This document shows positions 8,084 to 14,348 of a stretch of 19,411 nucleotides of DNA, in pieces. The DNA lies in the NCBI GenBank assembly GCA_964604675.1, contig CAZSAT010000128.1:1-19411 (forward strand). The letters run 5' to 3'. Origin of the DNA: CAZSAT01 sp964604675. Its GTDB lineage: Bacteria; Myxococcota_A; UBA796; CAJQPC01. How positions within the stretch are numbered: the stretch's first letter is position 1; every line of letters starts with the position of its first letter. Under the pieces are notes generated by a model that saw only the letters and a list, made by a program, of their open reading frames with translations, was not told where the DNA came from and ran no database searches. The translations under genes were made by a program, and so were the position numbers.

Positions 8084-8260
8084 TCGCCCGAGGTGAGAGC
8101 CTGGCGACAACGCCTCGTCGAGCGTGGCAAGAACAAGGAGCTGGCCGACATCGCCGTGGCTCGCAAGCTCCTGCACGCCATCGTGGCGATGCGAAAGCAC
8201 GACGGGCACTGGGACGCCACGCGGTTCACTCCCAGGCTCGCGGAGGCCGCAAGTGGTTGA
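8084..8260 (+). pseudogene. IS110-family transposase, C-terminal remnant
   Basis: The frame ending at the TGA 8258-8260 reads SPEVRAWRQRLVERGKNKEL followed by ADIAVARKLLHAIVAM. This matches the usual tail of IS110 transposases (NPxIRxFYxRLxxRGKxKKxAxxAxxRKLLxIxxAM). Nothing upstream in this frame resembles the DEDD catalytic domain or the body of the transposase, so it is a scar rather than a working element. It abuts the FG-GAP fragment on the left and a 14-bp repeat pair on the right. Confidence 0.6.
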
Positions 8261-8290
8261 CAGCCGACAGAGCATCTGACAGCTGACAGA
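8258..8290. repeat. Two direct copies of a 14-bp sequence (TGACAGCYGACAGA)
   Basis: TGACAGCCGACAGA at 8258-8271 and TGACAGCTGACAGA at 8277-8290 differ at one base and have a 5-bp spacer (19-bp period). Each contains two GACAG boxes 7 bp apart. They may be an IS end remnant or binding sites upstream of the DUF4143 ATPase. Confidence 0.7.
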
Positions 8291-8316
8291 TCGACCCGCC
8301 AGTAGGTGGAGATTCA

Positions 8317-8350
8317 GCGTAAATCATGCTGTACATGTTATGATTTACGC
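8317..8350. promoter_or_regulatory. 11-bp perfect inverted repeat, candidate operator of the DUF4143 ATPase
   Basis: The arms GCGTAAATCAT (8317-8327) and ATGATTTACGC (8340-8350) are perfect complements around a 12-nt centre that itself contains TGTACA. The block is strikingly AT-rich for this window. It covers the candidate -10 TATGAT (8339-8344) and ends two bases before the ATG at 8352, so a protein bound here would block transcription. Confidence 0.65.
8339..8344 (+). promoter_or_regulatory. -10-like TATGAT, leaderless start of the DUF4143 ATPase
   Basis: TATGAT is followed by 7 nt and ATG at 8352. It lies in the right arm of the inverted repeat. An upstream ATG at 8340 overlaps this hexamer and could only be used if transcription started further upstream. 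Confidence 0.45.
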
Positions 8351-8351
8351 C

Positions 8352-9617
8352 ATGTTCAGACGTAGCGCAGTCGAGAGGCTGAAGCGCCGCGCCGCGGCGC
8401 GCCGGCTGCTGGTGCTCACGGGCGCTCGGCAGGTGGGCAAGACCACCCTCGTACAGCGGGCGTTCCCGGAGCTCGACTACGTGAGCTTCGACGACCCGGC
8501 GGTGCGGGAGCAGGTGCGCTCGGAGTCCGCGCAGGAGTGGCTCCAGCGGCGACCGCGGGCGGTGCTGGACGAGGTACAGAAGGCGCCGGCCGTGCTCGAC
8601 ACCGTGAAGGCCGTTCACGACGCGACCGACGAGAGCACCTACGTGCTGCTGGGGTCGAGCCAGCTGCTGCTCATGGACAAGGTCACCGAGACCCTGGCCG
8701 GCCGCGCGGCGATCGAGGAGCTCTGGCCGCTCACCCTTCCGGAGCTGGCCACCGCGAGCTGGGACGAGCCGGTGCGGCCCTCACGTCTGCTCCGCTGGCT
8801 GATGGACGGCGGCGATGGGGGAGCCGGCCTGGGGGACGCTCTGGCCGGTGTCCCGGCGTCGTCGCCGAGCTACGCCGCTGCGCGAGGGGTGCTGGACACC
8901 TACCTGGTCCTCGGTGGCATGCCGGCGGTCTACGACGCCCGCTTCGAGGCGGTCGACCGGCGCGAGTGGCTCCGTGACTACCGCCGCACCTACCTCGAGC
9001 GGGACGTGCGCGACCTCGCGAACCTGCGCGACCTCGAGCCCTTCACCCGCGCGCAGCACGCCATCGCGCTGCGGACCGGGGGGCTCTTGAACTTCGCGGA
9101 CCTGGCCAACGTCGCTGGGGTCTCGGGGCCCACCGCCAAGCGGTTCGTGCGCTACCTCGAGCTCAGCTACCAGGCGGTCACCACCTCGGCGTGGAACCGG
9201 AACCCGAACCGGCGGTTGGCGAAGGCCCCGAAGGTGCACGTGGTGGACCCCGGCGTGGCGCGTGCGGTGACCGGCCGCCGGGGCCCCCTGACCGGGCCGG
9301 AGTTCGAGTCGGCCGTGGTGTCGGAGGTCGTGAAGCAGGTGCGCACCGCCGCGCTCGACGTGCGGTTCCATCACCTGCGCACGTACGACGGCCGCGAAGT
9401 GGACCTGCTGCTCGAGTTGGCCGAGGGCTACGTGGCGGTCGAGGTGAAGCAGTCCGAGCGGGTCGCCGACCGGGACGGGCGGCACCTCCGAGCGCTCGAC
9501 GAGCTGCTGGACAAGCCGGTGTTGGGGCGCCTCCTCCTGTCGCGGGACCGGCGCTTGCGGGGGCTCGTGGGCGGGGTGTTGGCGGCGCCGGTGGCCTGGG
9601 TGCTGGGCGCGCCTTGA
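8352..9617 (+). CDS. AAA-type ATPase with DUF4143 C-terminal domain
   Basis: From the ATG at 8352 the protein has 421 residues (425 from the ATG at 8340). Near residues 24-32 is the P-loop GARQVGKTT, followed by a Walker B strand AVLDE about 40 residues later. YVLLGSSQ (sensor-like) and LAGRA (arginine region) follow. The C-terminal DUF4143 part has LERDVRDLANL and a nuclease-like REVDLLLE...VEVK pattern, as is usual in these proteins. The family is common, often horizontally spread and of unknown cellular role. The later ATG is preferred because of the -10-like hexamer 7 nt before it. The gene stands alone, downstream of transposon debris, which fits an acquired cargo gene. It is convergent with the RCK-like gene across 59 bp. 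Confidence 0.9.
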   Translation: MFRRSAVERLKRRAAARRLLVLTGARQVGKTTLVQRAFPELDYVSFDDPAVREQVRSESAQEWLQRRPRAVLDEVQKAPAVLDTVKAVHDATDESTYVLLGSSQLLLMDKVTETLAGRAAIEELWPLTLPELATASWDEPVRPSRLLRWLMDGGDGGAGLGDALAGVPASSPSYAAARGVLDTYLVLGGMPAVYDARFEAVDRREWLRDYRRTYLERDVRDLANLRDLEPFTRAQHAIALRTGGLLNFADLANVAGVSGPTAKRFVRYLELSYQAVTTSAWNRNPNRRLAKAPKVHVVDPGVARAVTGRRGPLTGPEFESAVVSEVVKQVRTAALDVRFHHLRTYDGREVDLLLELAEGYVAVEVKQSERVADRDGRHLRALDELLDKPVLGRLLLSRDRRLRGLVGGVLAAPVAWVLGAP

Positions 9618-9676
9618 CGCTGAGGCGGGAAGGGGCGCGGCAGGCGGGTGTGCCGTGCCTCGGCGACAGCGCTCGG

Positions 9677-10384
9677 TCAGCTGGCCGCCAACACGACCAC
9701 GCGGTCGCCGTCGTGCAGCTCGGTGTGGTCGTGGATCAGCTCCAAGCGTGCGCCGCGCCGCACGGCGACCGGGAGCCCCAGGGCACGGAGGGCGTCGAAG
9801 CCTCCGCTCCGGCGGTAGGTGGTCAGCAGCGAGAGCTCCCGCGCGGCCCCTGGGCCCACGTCCTCCAGGAACGCTTCCCACTGCGGCAACTGGATGGCAC
9901 CACCGAAGGCCCGCGTGGCGGCGACGTGGTGGAGCACGGTCTGCTCGACGCCCGGCTCCGAGCTGTCGACGAGGTGGACCGAGGGCACCCGGAAGATGTT
10001 GGCCTGCTTGGCCACGAGCGCATCGAAGGCGGGGCGGCCACTCAGCGAGACGAGCGTGGCGACCGACGACAGCCCCGACTGCTCGAGCACGTCGGGGTCG
10101 AGGGCGTCGCCACCGACCACGGTGACGTCGAGTCCCCGGAGCCGCTCCGCGACCTCGCTCGACGAGACGACCAGGGTGACGTGCTCACCGTAGCGATGGA
10201 GCACCTCCGCGAGGGTCTGGGCCATCCGCCCGTCGCCGACGACGACCACGCCGCCGCGCACGACCGGCCGCCACGTGGGCTTCACGGGGTCGCCCCGCCT
10301 GGGGCGCCCGATGCGGACGGCCACACCGGCACCACACCAAGCCGCGAGGAACACGAGGAGGAGGTTGAGCACGTCTTGGGACAC
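9677..10384 (-). CDS. Membrane-anchored TrkA-N/RCK-type NAD-binding protein
   Basis: From the GTG at 10384 the protein has 235 residues. One hydrophobic helix (about 5-25) is followed by a Rossmann fold with VVVVGDGRMAQTLAEVL (Gly50, Gly52, Ala55), where RCK/TrkA-N domains bind NAD(H). The last 40 residues (LPVAVRRGARLELI, then DGDRVVVLA) resemble a TrkA-C domain. Such modules gate K+ channels or Trk/Kef transporters in response to nucleotides. Here there is a single membrane segment and no channel filter, so it probably regulates a partner encoded elsewhere. The frame stays open to an ATG at 10462, but the added residues have no fold and the GTG has a weak AGGA in front, so the shorter start is preferred. 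It is divergent from an NhaR-like regulator. Confidence 0.8.
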   Translation of the reverse strand: MSQDVLNLLLVFLAAWCGAGVAVRIGRPRRGDPVKPTWRPVVRGGVVVVGDGRMAQTLAEVLHRYGEHVTLVVSSSEVAERLRGLDVTVVGGDALDPDVLEQSGLSSVATLVSLSGRPAFDALVAKQANIFRVPSVHLVDSSEPGVEQTVLHHVAATRAFGGAIQLPQWEAFLEDVGPGAARELSLLTTYRRSGGFDALRALGLPVAVRRGARLELIHDHTELHDGDRVVVLAAS

Positions 10385-10535
10385 GGGAGCATCCTGGGAG
10401 CAGCGCTCGAGCGCAGCTCCGCCCTGGGGCCACGGCGAGCGCGTGGTCCAGCGACGAAGCACGGTCCGAGTGCGAGGACAGTTCCAGTGTAGGTGCGGAG
10501 CCGCTTCGTTCGACTAGATAATATACGAATCATCT

Positions 10536-10550
10536 TTCGGTAGGACCGAA
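10536..10550. promoter_or_regulatory. Palindrome TTCGGT-AGG-ACCGAA over the ribosome binding site of the first LysR gene
   Basis: Perfect 6-bp arms around AGG. The element contains the AGGA ribosome binding site and ends on the A of the ATG at 10550. It could be an autoregulatory operator or an RNA hairpin that hides the ribosome binding site. An AT-rich block (tagataatatacg, 10515-10527) just upstream is a plausible -10 region. Confidence 0.5.
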
Positions 10551-11464
10551 TGCAGGACTGGCTCAACTACCACCACCTCCGATACTTCTGGGTCACGGCT
10601 CGCGAAGGCTCGTTGACCCGCGCCGCGGCCCGCCTGTCGTTGGCTCCATCGACGGTGTCCGCGCAGATCAAGCAGCTGGAGGAGCACCTCGAGCTGCAGC
10701 TCTTCGAGCGGCGCAACCGCGGCCTGATGCTCACGCAGGCAGGTCACCAGGTCGCCAGCTACTGCGATGAGATCTTCTCGCTCGGGCGCGAGCTGCACGA
10801 CTTCGCGCAACGAGGCGAAGCGGGCCGTCGACCCATCCGGTTGCGAGTGGGTTCGATCGCGATCCTGCACAAGCTGCTGGTCTACCACCTGCTCGAGCCC
10901 GCGGTGAAGCTGCCGAGCCACGAGGTCCGGCTCGTGTGTTCCGAGGACCGCCCGGACGCGCTGGTCGCCGAGCTGGCGTTGCACAACCTCGACCTCGTGC
11001 TCACCGACACGCCCATCGGCCTCGCGCGCGAGGTGCACGCGGTGAGCCGCCCCCTGGGCTCTTCGCAGATGATCGTCGTCGGCGAGCACGGGCTCGCCGG
11101 GCAGTTCCGCAGGGGGTTTCCCCAGAGCCTCGACGGCGCGCCCATGCTGGTGCCCGCGGAGGGAGCCGCCGTGCGCGGGGCGATGGAGCGGTGGTTCGAG
11201 CAGCACCGCGTGGCACCGCGCGTGGTCGCAGACTTCGCGGACAGCGGCCTGATGAAGGCCTTTGGCCGGCAGGGCGCGGGGCTCTTCCTGGTGCCCGAGC
11301 TCATCCTCGACGCGGTGCTGAGCACCTACGACGTGGAGCCGCTCGGTCCCCTCGAGGGGGTGGTGGAGCACTTCTACGCGCTCACCATGCGTCAACGCAT
11401 CGATCACCCTGCGGTGGCGGCCATCGTGGAGGGCGCCCAAACACGCCTCGCGGCCCCAGGATGA
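10550..11464 (+). CDS. LysR-family transcriptional regulator, NhaR-like (first copy)
   Basis: 304 residues. The N-terminal winged helix-turn-helix (about 5-63) reads NYHHLRYFWVTAREGSLTRA and then STVSAQIKQLEEHL, followed by LFERRNRGLMLTQAG. The NYHHLxYFW opening and the C-terminal VVEHFYALTMRQRIDHPAV closely resemble E. coli NhaR, the Na+-responsive activator of the nhaA Na+/H+ antiporter gene. The effector domain fills about 90-300. It is divergent from the RCK-like gene (165 bp between starts), a usual target position for LysR proteins, and convergent with a second NhaR-like gene across 7 bp. No nhaA lies in the window, so Na+ sensing is only a family-based suggestion. A palindrome overlaps its start. 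Confidence 0.9.
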   Translation: MQDWLNYHHLRYFWVTAREGSLTRAAARLSLAPSTVSAQIKQLEEHLELQLFERRNRGLMLTQAGHQVASYCDEIFSLGRELHDFAQRGEAGRRPIRLRVGSIAILHKLLVYHLLEPAVKLPSHEVRLVCSEDRPDALVAELALHNLDLVLTDTPIGLAREVHAVSRPLGSSQMIVVGEHGLAGQFRRGFPQSLDGAPMLVPAEGAAVRGAMERWFEQHRVAPRVVADFADSGLMKAFGRQGAGLFLVPELILDAVLSTYDVEPLGPLEGVVEHFYALTMRQRIDHPAVAAIVEGAQTRLAAPG

Positions 11465-11471
11465 CCCGCCA

Positions 11472-12383
11472 TCAGGCCGCGCCGAAGAGCGCACCGTGCG
11501 CCGAGTTCGCGATCGCTGCGATGGTGGGGTTGGTGATGCGCCGGTGGAGCGTGATGGCGTAGAAGCGCTCCCGCACGTCGATCTGGCCGACGGCTTCGAC
11601 ACCGTGGGTGCCGCAGATCTCGTCCGCCACGATGCTGGGCACCACGAAGAAGCCCGCCGCCTCCTGGCCGTAGACCTTCATCAAGGCGCTGTCCTGCACC
11701 TCCAGCGCGACGATCGGCGCGAGGTCCCGCGCTGCGAGCCAGCGGTCCAGGGGCGCCCGGATCGACGCATGCCGCGTGGGGAGGAGCAGCGGAGCACCGT
11801 CGAGGCAGGACGGAAAGTCCCGACCGTGCAGGGCCAGGAGGGCGGGGGCGGCCAGCACGGAGACGTCGCATTCACCCAGGAGGTGGTTGTAGGCGCGGAC
11901 GTTCAGGCCCGGCGGGATGGGGGCATCGCTGAGCACGACGTCGATCTCGTGCAGGGCGAGATCGGCGATGAGGCGGTCCGGCCGGTCCTCGGTCAGCACC
12001 AGGGTCGGAGGGGGGTCGAGCGCCTGCAGGGGAGCCAGCAGGCGGTGCACGACGAGCTTCGGCACGACCATGGCCACGCCCACCCGCAGCCGATCGATGT
12101 GCCCGCCTTGCCCGTCGAGGGCCTGCACGAGCTCGCGCCCCAGGCTGAAGATGTCGTCGGCGTAGCGGAACGCGACCCGGCCGGCGTCGGTCGGGGCCAG
12201 GGAGCGCCCGCGTCGCTCCAAGAGCTTCACGCCGAGCAGATCCTCGAGGGTCTTGATCTGGCTGCTCACGGTGGGTTGTGCGAGCCGGAGCCGCTCCGCT
12301 GCAGCCGTCACGCTTCCCGACTGGACGGTCATCCAGAAGTAGTAGAGGTGGTGGAAGTGGAGCCGGTGGAGCAGGTCAGTCAT
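11472..12383 (-). CDS. LysR-family transcriptional regulator, NhaR-like (second copy)
   Basis: 303 residues and clearly paralogous to the gene at 10550-11464. The helix-turn-helix region has FHHLYYFWMTVQSGSVTAAA and QPTVSSQIKTLEDLLG, followed by LLERRGRSLAPTDAG. IFSLGREL near residue 80 is shared with the first copy. The C-terminal RFYAITLHRRITNPTIAAI and SAHGALF match the NhaR pattern and, by eye, are closer to E. coli NhaR than the first copy is. It is divergent from the APC permease-EIIA gene, which starts 84 bp away and is the natural candidate target. The start codon lies inside an AT-rich imperfect palindrome, suggesting autoregulation. The two regulators end tail to tail 7 bp apart, without a visible terminator. 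Confidence 0.9.
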   Translation of the reverse strand: MTDLLHRLHFHHLYYFWMTVQSGSVTAAAERLRLAQPTVSSQIKTLEDLLGVKLLERRGRSLAPTDAGRVAFRYADDIFSLGRELVQALDGQGGHIDRLRVGVAMVVPKLVVHRLLAPLQALDPPPTLVLTEDRPDRLIADLALHEIDVVLSDAPIPPGLNVRAYNHLLGECDVSVLAAPALLALHGRDFPSCLDGAPLLLPTRHASIRAPLDRWLAARDLAPIVALEVQDSALMKVYGQEAAGFFVVPSIVADEICGTHGVEAVGQIDVRERFYAITLHRRITNPTIAAIANSAHGALFGAA

Positions 12384-12397
12384 AGAAATTTCCTATG
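12381..12397. promoter_or_regulatory. CATAG-N7-CTATG element at the start of the second LysR gene
   Basis: CATAG (12381-12385) and CTATG (12393-12397) form an inverted repeat around AAATTTC, with the left arm holding the start codon (minus strand). A further CTATG lies at 12423-12427. A and T pairs about 11 bp apart fit the LysR T-N11-A box. It lies between the regulator and the divergent permease. Confidence 0.5.
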
Positions 12398-12418
12398 TGA
12401 CACTCATAAAGTATCTCA

Positions 12419-12446
12419 TTGTCTATGTTGATGTGGAGCGTATTCT
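12419..12446 (+). promoter_or_regulatory. Candidate promoter of the permease-EIIA / CNNM operon
   Basis: TTGTCT (12419-12424), a 16-bp spacer and TATTCT (12441-12446) resemble a sigma-70-type promoter with four matches in each box. It would give a leader of roughly 10-20 nt and lies about 20 bp from the LysR-type palindrome. Confidence 0.4.
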
Positions 12447-12467
12447 CGACGCTGGCACAAGGTGGAT

Positions 12468-14333
12468 ATGGCCGGTCTTCGACGGGATCTGGGGCTCCTG
12501 GACGTCTTCGCGATCTGCGCGGGGGCCATGTTCAGCTCGGGCTTCTTCCTGCTCCCCGGGATCGCGGCGGCCCAGACGGGCTCGTCCGTGCACTGGGCCT
12601 ACGCCGCGGCCGCCATCCTCATCCTGCCGGCCATGCTCAGCAAGGCGGAGCTCGCCACGGCGATGCCGCGCTCGGGTGGGACCTACTTCTTCCTGGACCG
12701 CGCGCTCGGTCCGGCGGCCGGCACGGTCGGCGGGCTCGGCACCTGGATCGCCCTGGTGCTGAAGACCGCCTTCGCCCTGATCGGCATGGGGGCCTACCTG
12801 GCGCTGCTCGTCGACCTGCCGATCAAGCTGGTCGCGGTCGTGCTCACGGTCGCCTTCGCCCTGGTGAACCTCATCGGCGCCAAGGAGTCCGGCAGCCTGC
12901 AGCGCGCGCTGGTCTTCCTCCTGCTCGCCGGGCTCGGGATCTGGCTCGTGGCCGCGGTGCCCCACATCGCGGCAGCGGTTCCGGGCGGCGCGTCGTCCGG
13001 GGGCACGGAGCTGCTCGGCGGCTGGGGGGGCTTCTTCGCCACCGTCGGGTTCGTCTTCGTGAGCTACGCAGGGCTGACCAAGGTCGCGAGCGTGGCGGAG
13101 GAGGCCGAGAACCCCGGGCGGAACATCCCCCTCGGCATGGGGCTCTCGCTCGGCGCCGTGACGGTGGTCTACGTGGTGGGCGTGTGGGTGATGAACGCGG
13201 TGCTCGAGCCGGCGGCCTTCCGCGCTTCGCTGACCCCCGTCGCCGACAGCGGGCTCCTGGTCCTGGACTTCCTGCCCGCGGCGGTCTCCACGGCCATCGT
13301 CGTGGTCGCGGCCTGCGCCGCGTTCGCGTCCACGGGCAACGCGGGCATCCTCGCCTCGTCCCGCTACCCGCTCGCCATGGCGCGGGACCGCCTCCTGCCC
13401 TCGCAGTTCGCCCAGCTCAACCGCCACGGCACACCGACCTGGGGCATCGCCGTCACCTCCTGCGCGATGGTCCTCATCATCGTCTTCTTCCCCATCGTGA
13501 CGGTCGCGAAGCTCGCGGGCGCCTTCCAGCTGCTGCTCTTCGGCGCGGTCTGCCTCGCGGTCATCGTCATGCGCTCGTCGGGCATCGACTACTACCGGCC
13601 CAGCTTCAAGTCGCCGCTCTACCCGTGGGTGCAGATCGTGGGCATGGCCGTGTCGGTCTGGCTGATCTCCGAGATGGGCCCGCTCGCGGTGCTGTTCACC
13701 ACCGGGCTGGTCGCCCTCGGCGTGGTCTGGTACCTCGTGTACGGCAAGCAGCGGACGTCGCGGCGGGGCGCCATCTACCACGTGTTCGAGCGCCTCGGGC
13801 GCGAGGTCCACCGCGGCCTGGACACCGAGCTGCTGGACATCCTCCGGCAGCGGGACGAGGAGGTCGAGGTCGAGGTCCTGTTCGCAGGCGCGGTGCGTGT
13901 CGAGGTGGCGGAGGACAGGGGTGCCTGGAACCTCATCCACTGCGTGTCCAAGGCCATGTCCCAGCGCTCCGGTCTCGACGGGCTGGAGCTCGCCCACACC
14001 ATCGTGGAGGAGCTGCGAGTGGGCCTGACACCGTGCGTCGGCGACGTGGTGGTGGCCCACCGGCAGAGCGATGACGTGAGGGAGCCGGTGCTCGCGATCG
14101 GGAGGCTTCGGCGCCCCCTGCACGCGGACAACGACGAGCTGCTTCGCGGCGCCGGCGTCCCGGACGACGTGTCCGCGCTGGCGGTGGTGGTGAGTCCCAC
14201 CGGCAGCCCGGACCACCACTACCGGCTCCTGGCCGCGCTGCTCCGGAAGCTCGAGCAGGACGGTGTCGCCGAGGCGGAGGGGCCCCTGGACCCGGCCCTT
14301 CCCGCGTTGCGGCTCCGGCTCGAGGCCACCTGA
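12468..14333 (+). CDS. APC-superfamily amino acid permease fused to a PTS EIIA(Ntr)-like domain
   Basis: 621 residues from the ATG at 12468; a GTG two codons upstream is possible, and AAGGTGG lies directly before the ATG. Residues 1-425 are an APC transporter: GLLDVFAICAGAMFSSGFF at the first helix, PRSGGTYFFLDRALG after helix 2, and about 11-12 hydrophobic segments. After a basic linker, residues about 435-610 resemble a PTS EIIA type-2 domain: GLTPCVGDVVVAHR places His531 where EIIA(Ntr) carries its phosphorylated histidine (gvAiPHxr). PVLAIGRLRRPL and ALAVVVSPTGSPDHHYRLLAALLRKL complete the fold pattern. The Pro before the His is replaced by Ala. It probably imports an amino acid or polyamine, with the soluble domain sensing or regulating. 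It is divergent from an NhaR-like gene and 15 bp before a CNNM gene. Confidence 0.9.
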   Translation: MAGLRRDLGLLDVFAICAGAMFSSGFFLLPGIAAAQTGSSVHWAYAAAAILILPAMLSKAELATAMPRSGGTYFFLDRALGPAAGTVGGLGTWIALVLKTAFALIGMGAYLALLVDLPIKLVAVVLTVAFALVNLIGAKESGSLQRALVFLLLAGLGIWLVAAVPHIAAAVPGGASSGGTELLGGWGGFFATVGFVFVSYAGLTKVASVAEEAENPGRNIPLGMGLSLGAVTVVYVVGVWVMNAVLEPAAFRASLTPVADSGLLVLDFLPAAVSTAIVVVAACAAFASTGNAGILASSRYPLAMARDRLLPSQFAQLNRHGTPTWGIAVTSCAMVLIIVFFPIVTVAKLAGAFQLLLFGAVCLAVIVMRSSGIDYYRPSFKSPLYPWVQIVGMAVSVWLISEMGPLAVLFTTGLVALGVVWYLVYGKQRTSRRGAIYHVFERLGREVHRGLDTELLDILRQRDEEVEVEVLFAGAVRVEVAEDRGAWNLIHCVSKAMSQRSGLDGLELAHTIVEELRVGLTPCVGDVVVAHRQSDDVREPVLAIGRLRRPLHADNDELLRGAGVPDDVSALAVVVSPTGSPDHHYRLLAALLRKLEQDGVAEAEGPLDPALPALRLRLEAT

Positions 14334-14348
14334 GACGACGGTGGAAGC

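Noticed and set aside
9618..9676. Possible terminator between the convergent ATPase and RCK-like genes
   Set aside because: GGCGCGGCAG and GTGCCGTGCC pair imperfectly, with two mismatches and no T-tract, too weak to annotate.
10385..10462. N-terminal extension of the RCK-like protein to the ATG at 10462
   Set aside because: The added residues have no hydrophobic or conserved pattern and lie in the divergent promoter region. The GTG at 10384 directly precedes the membrane helix.
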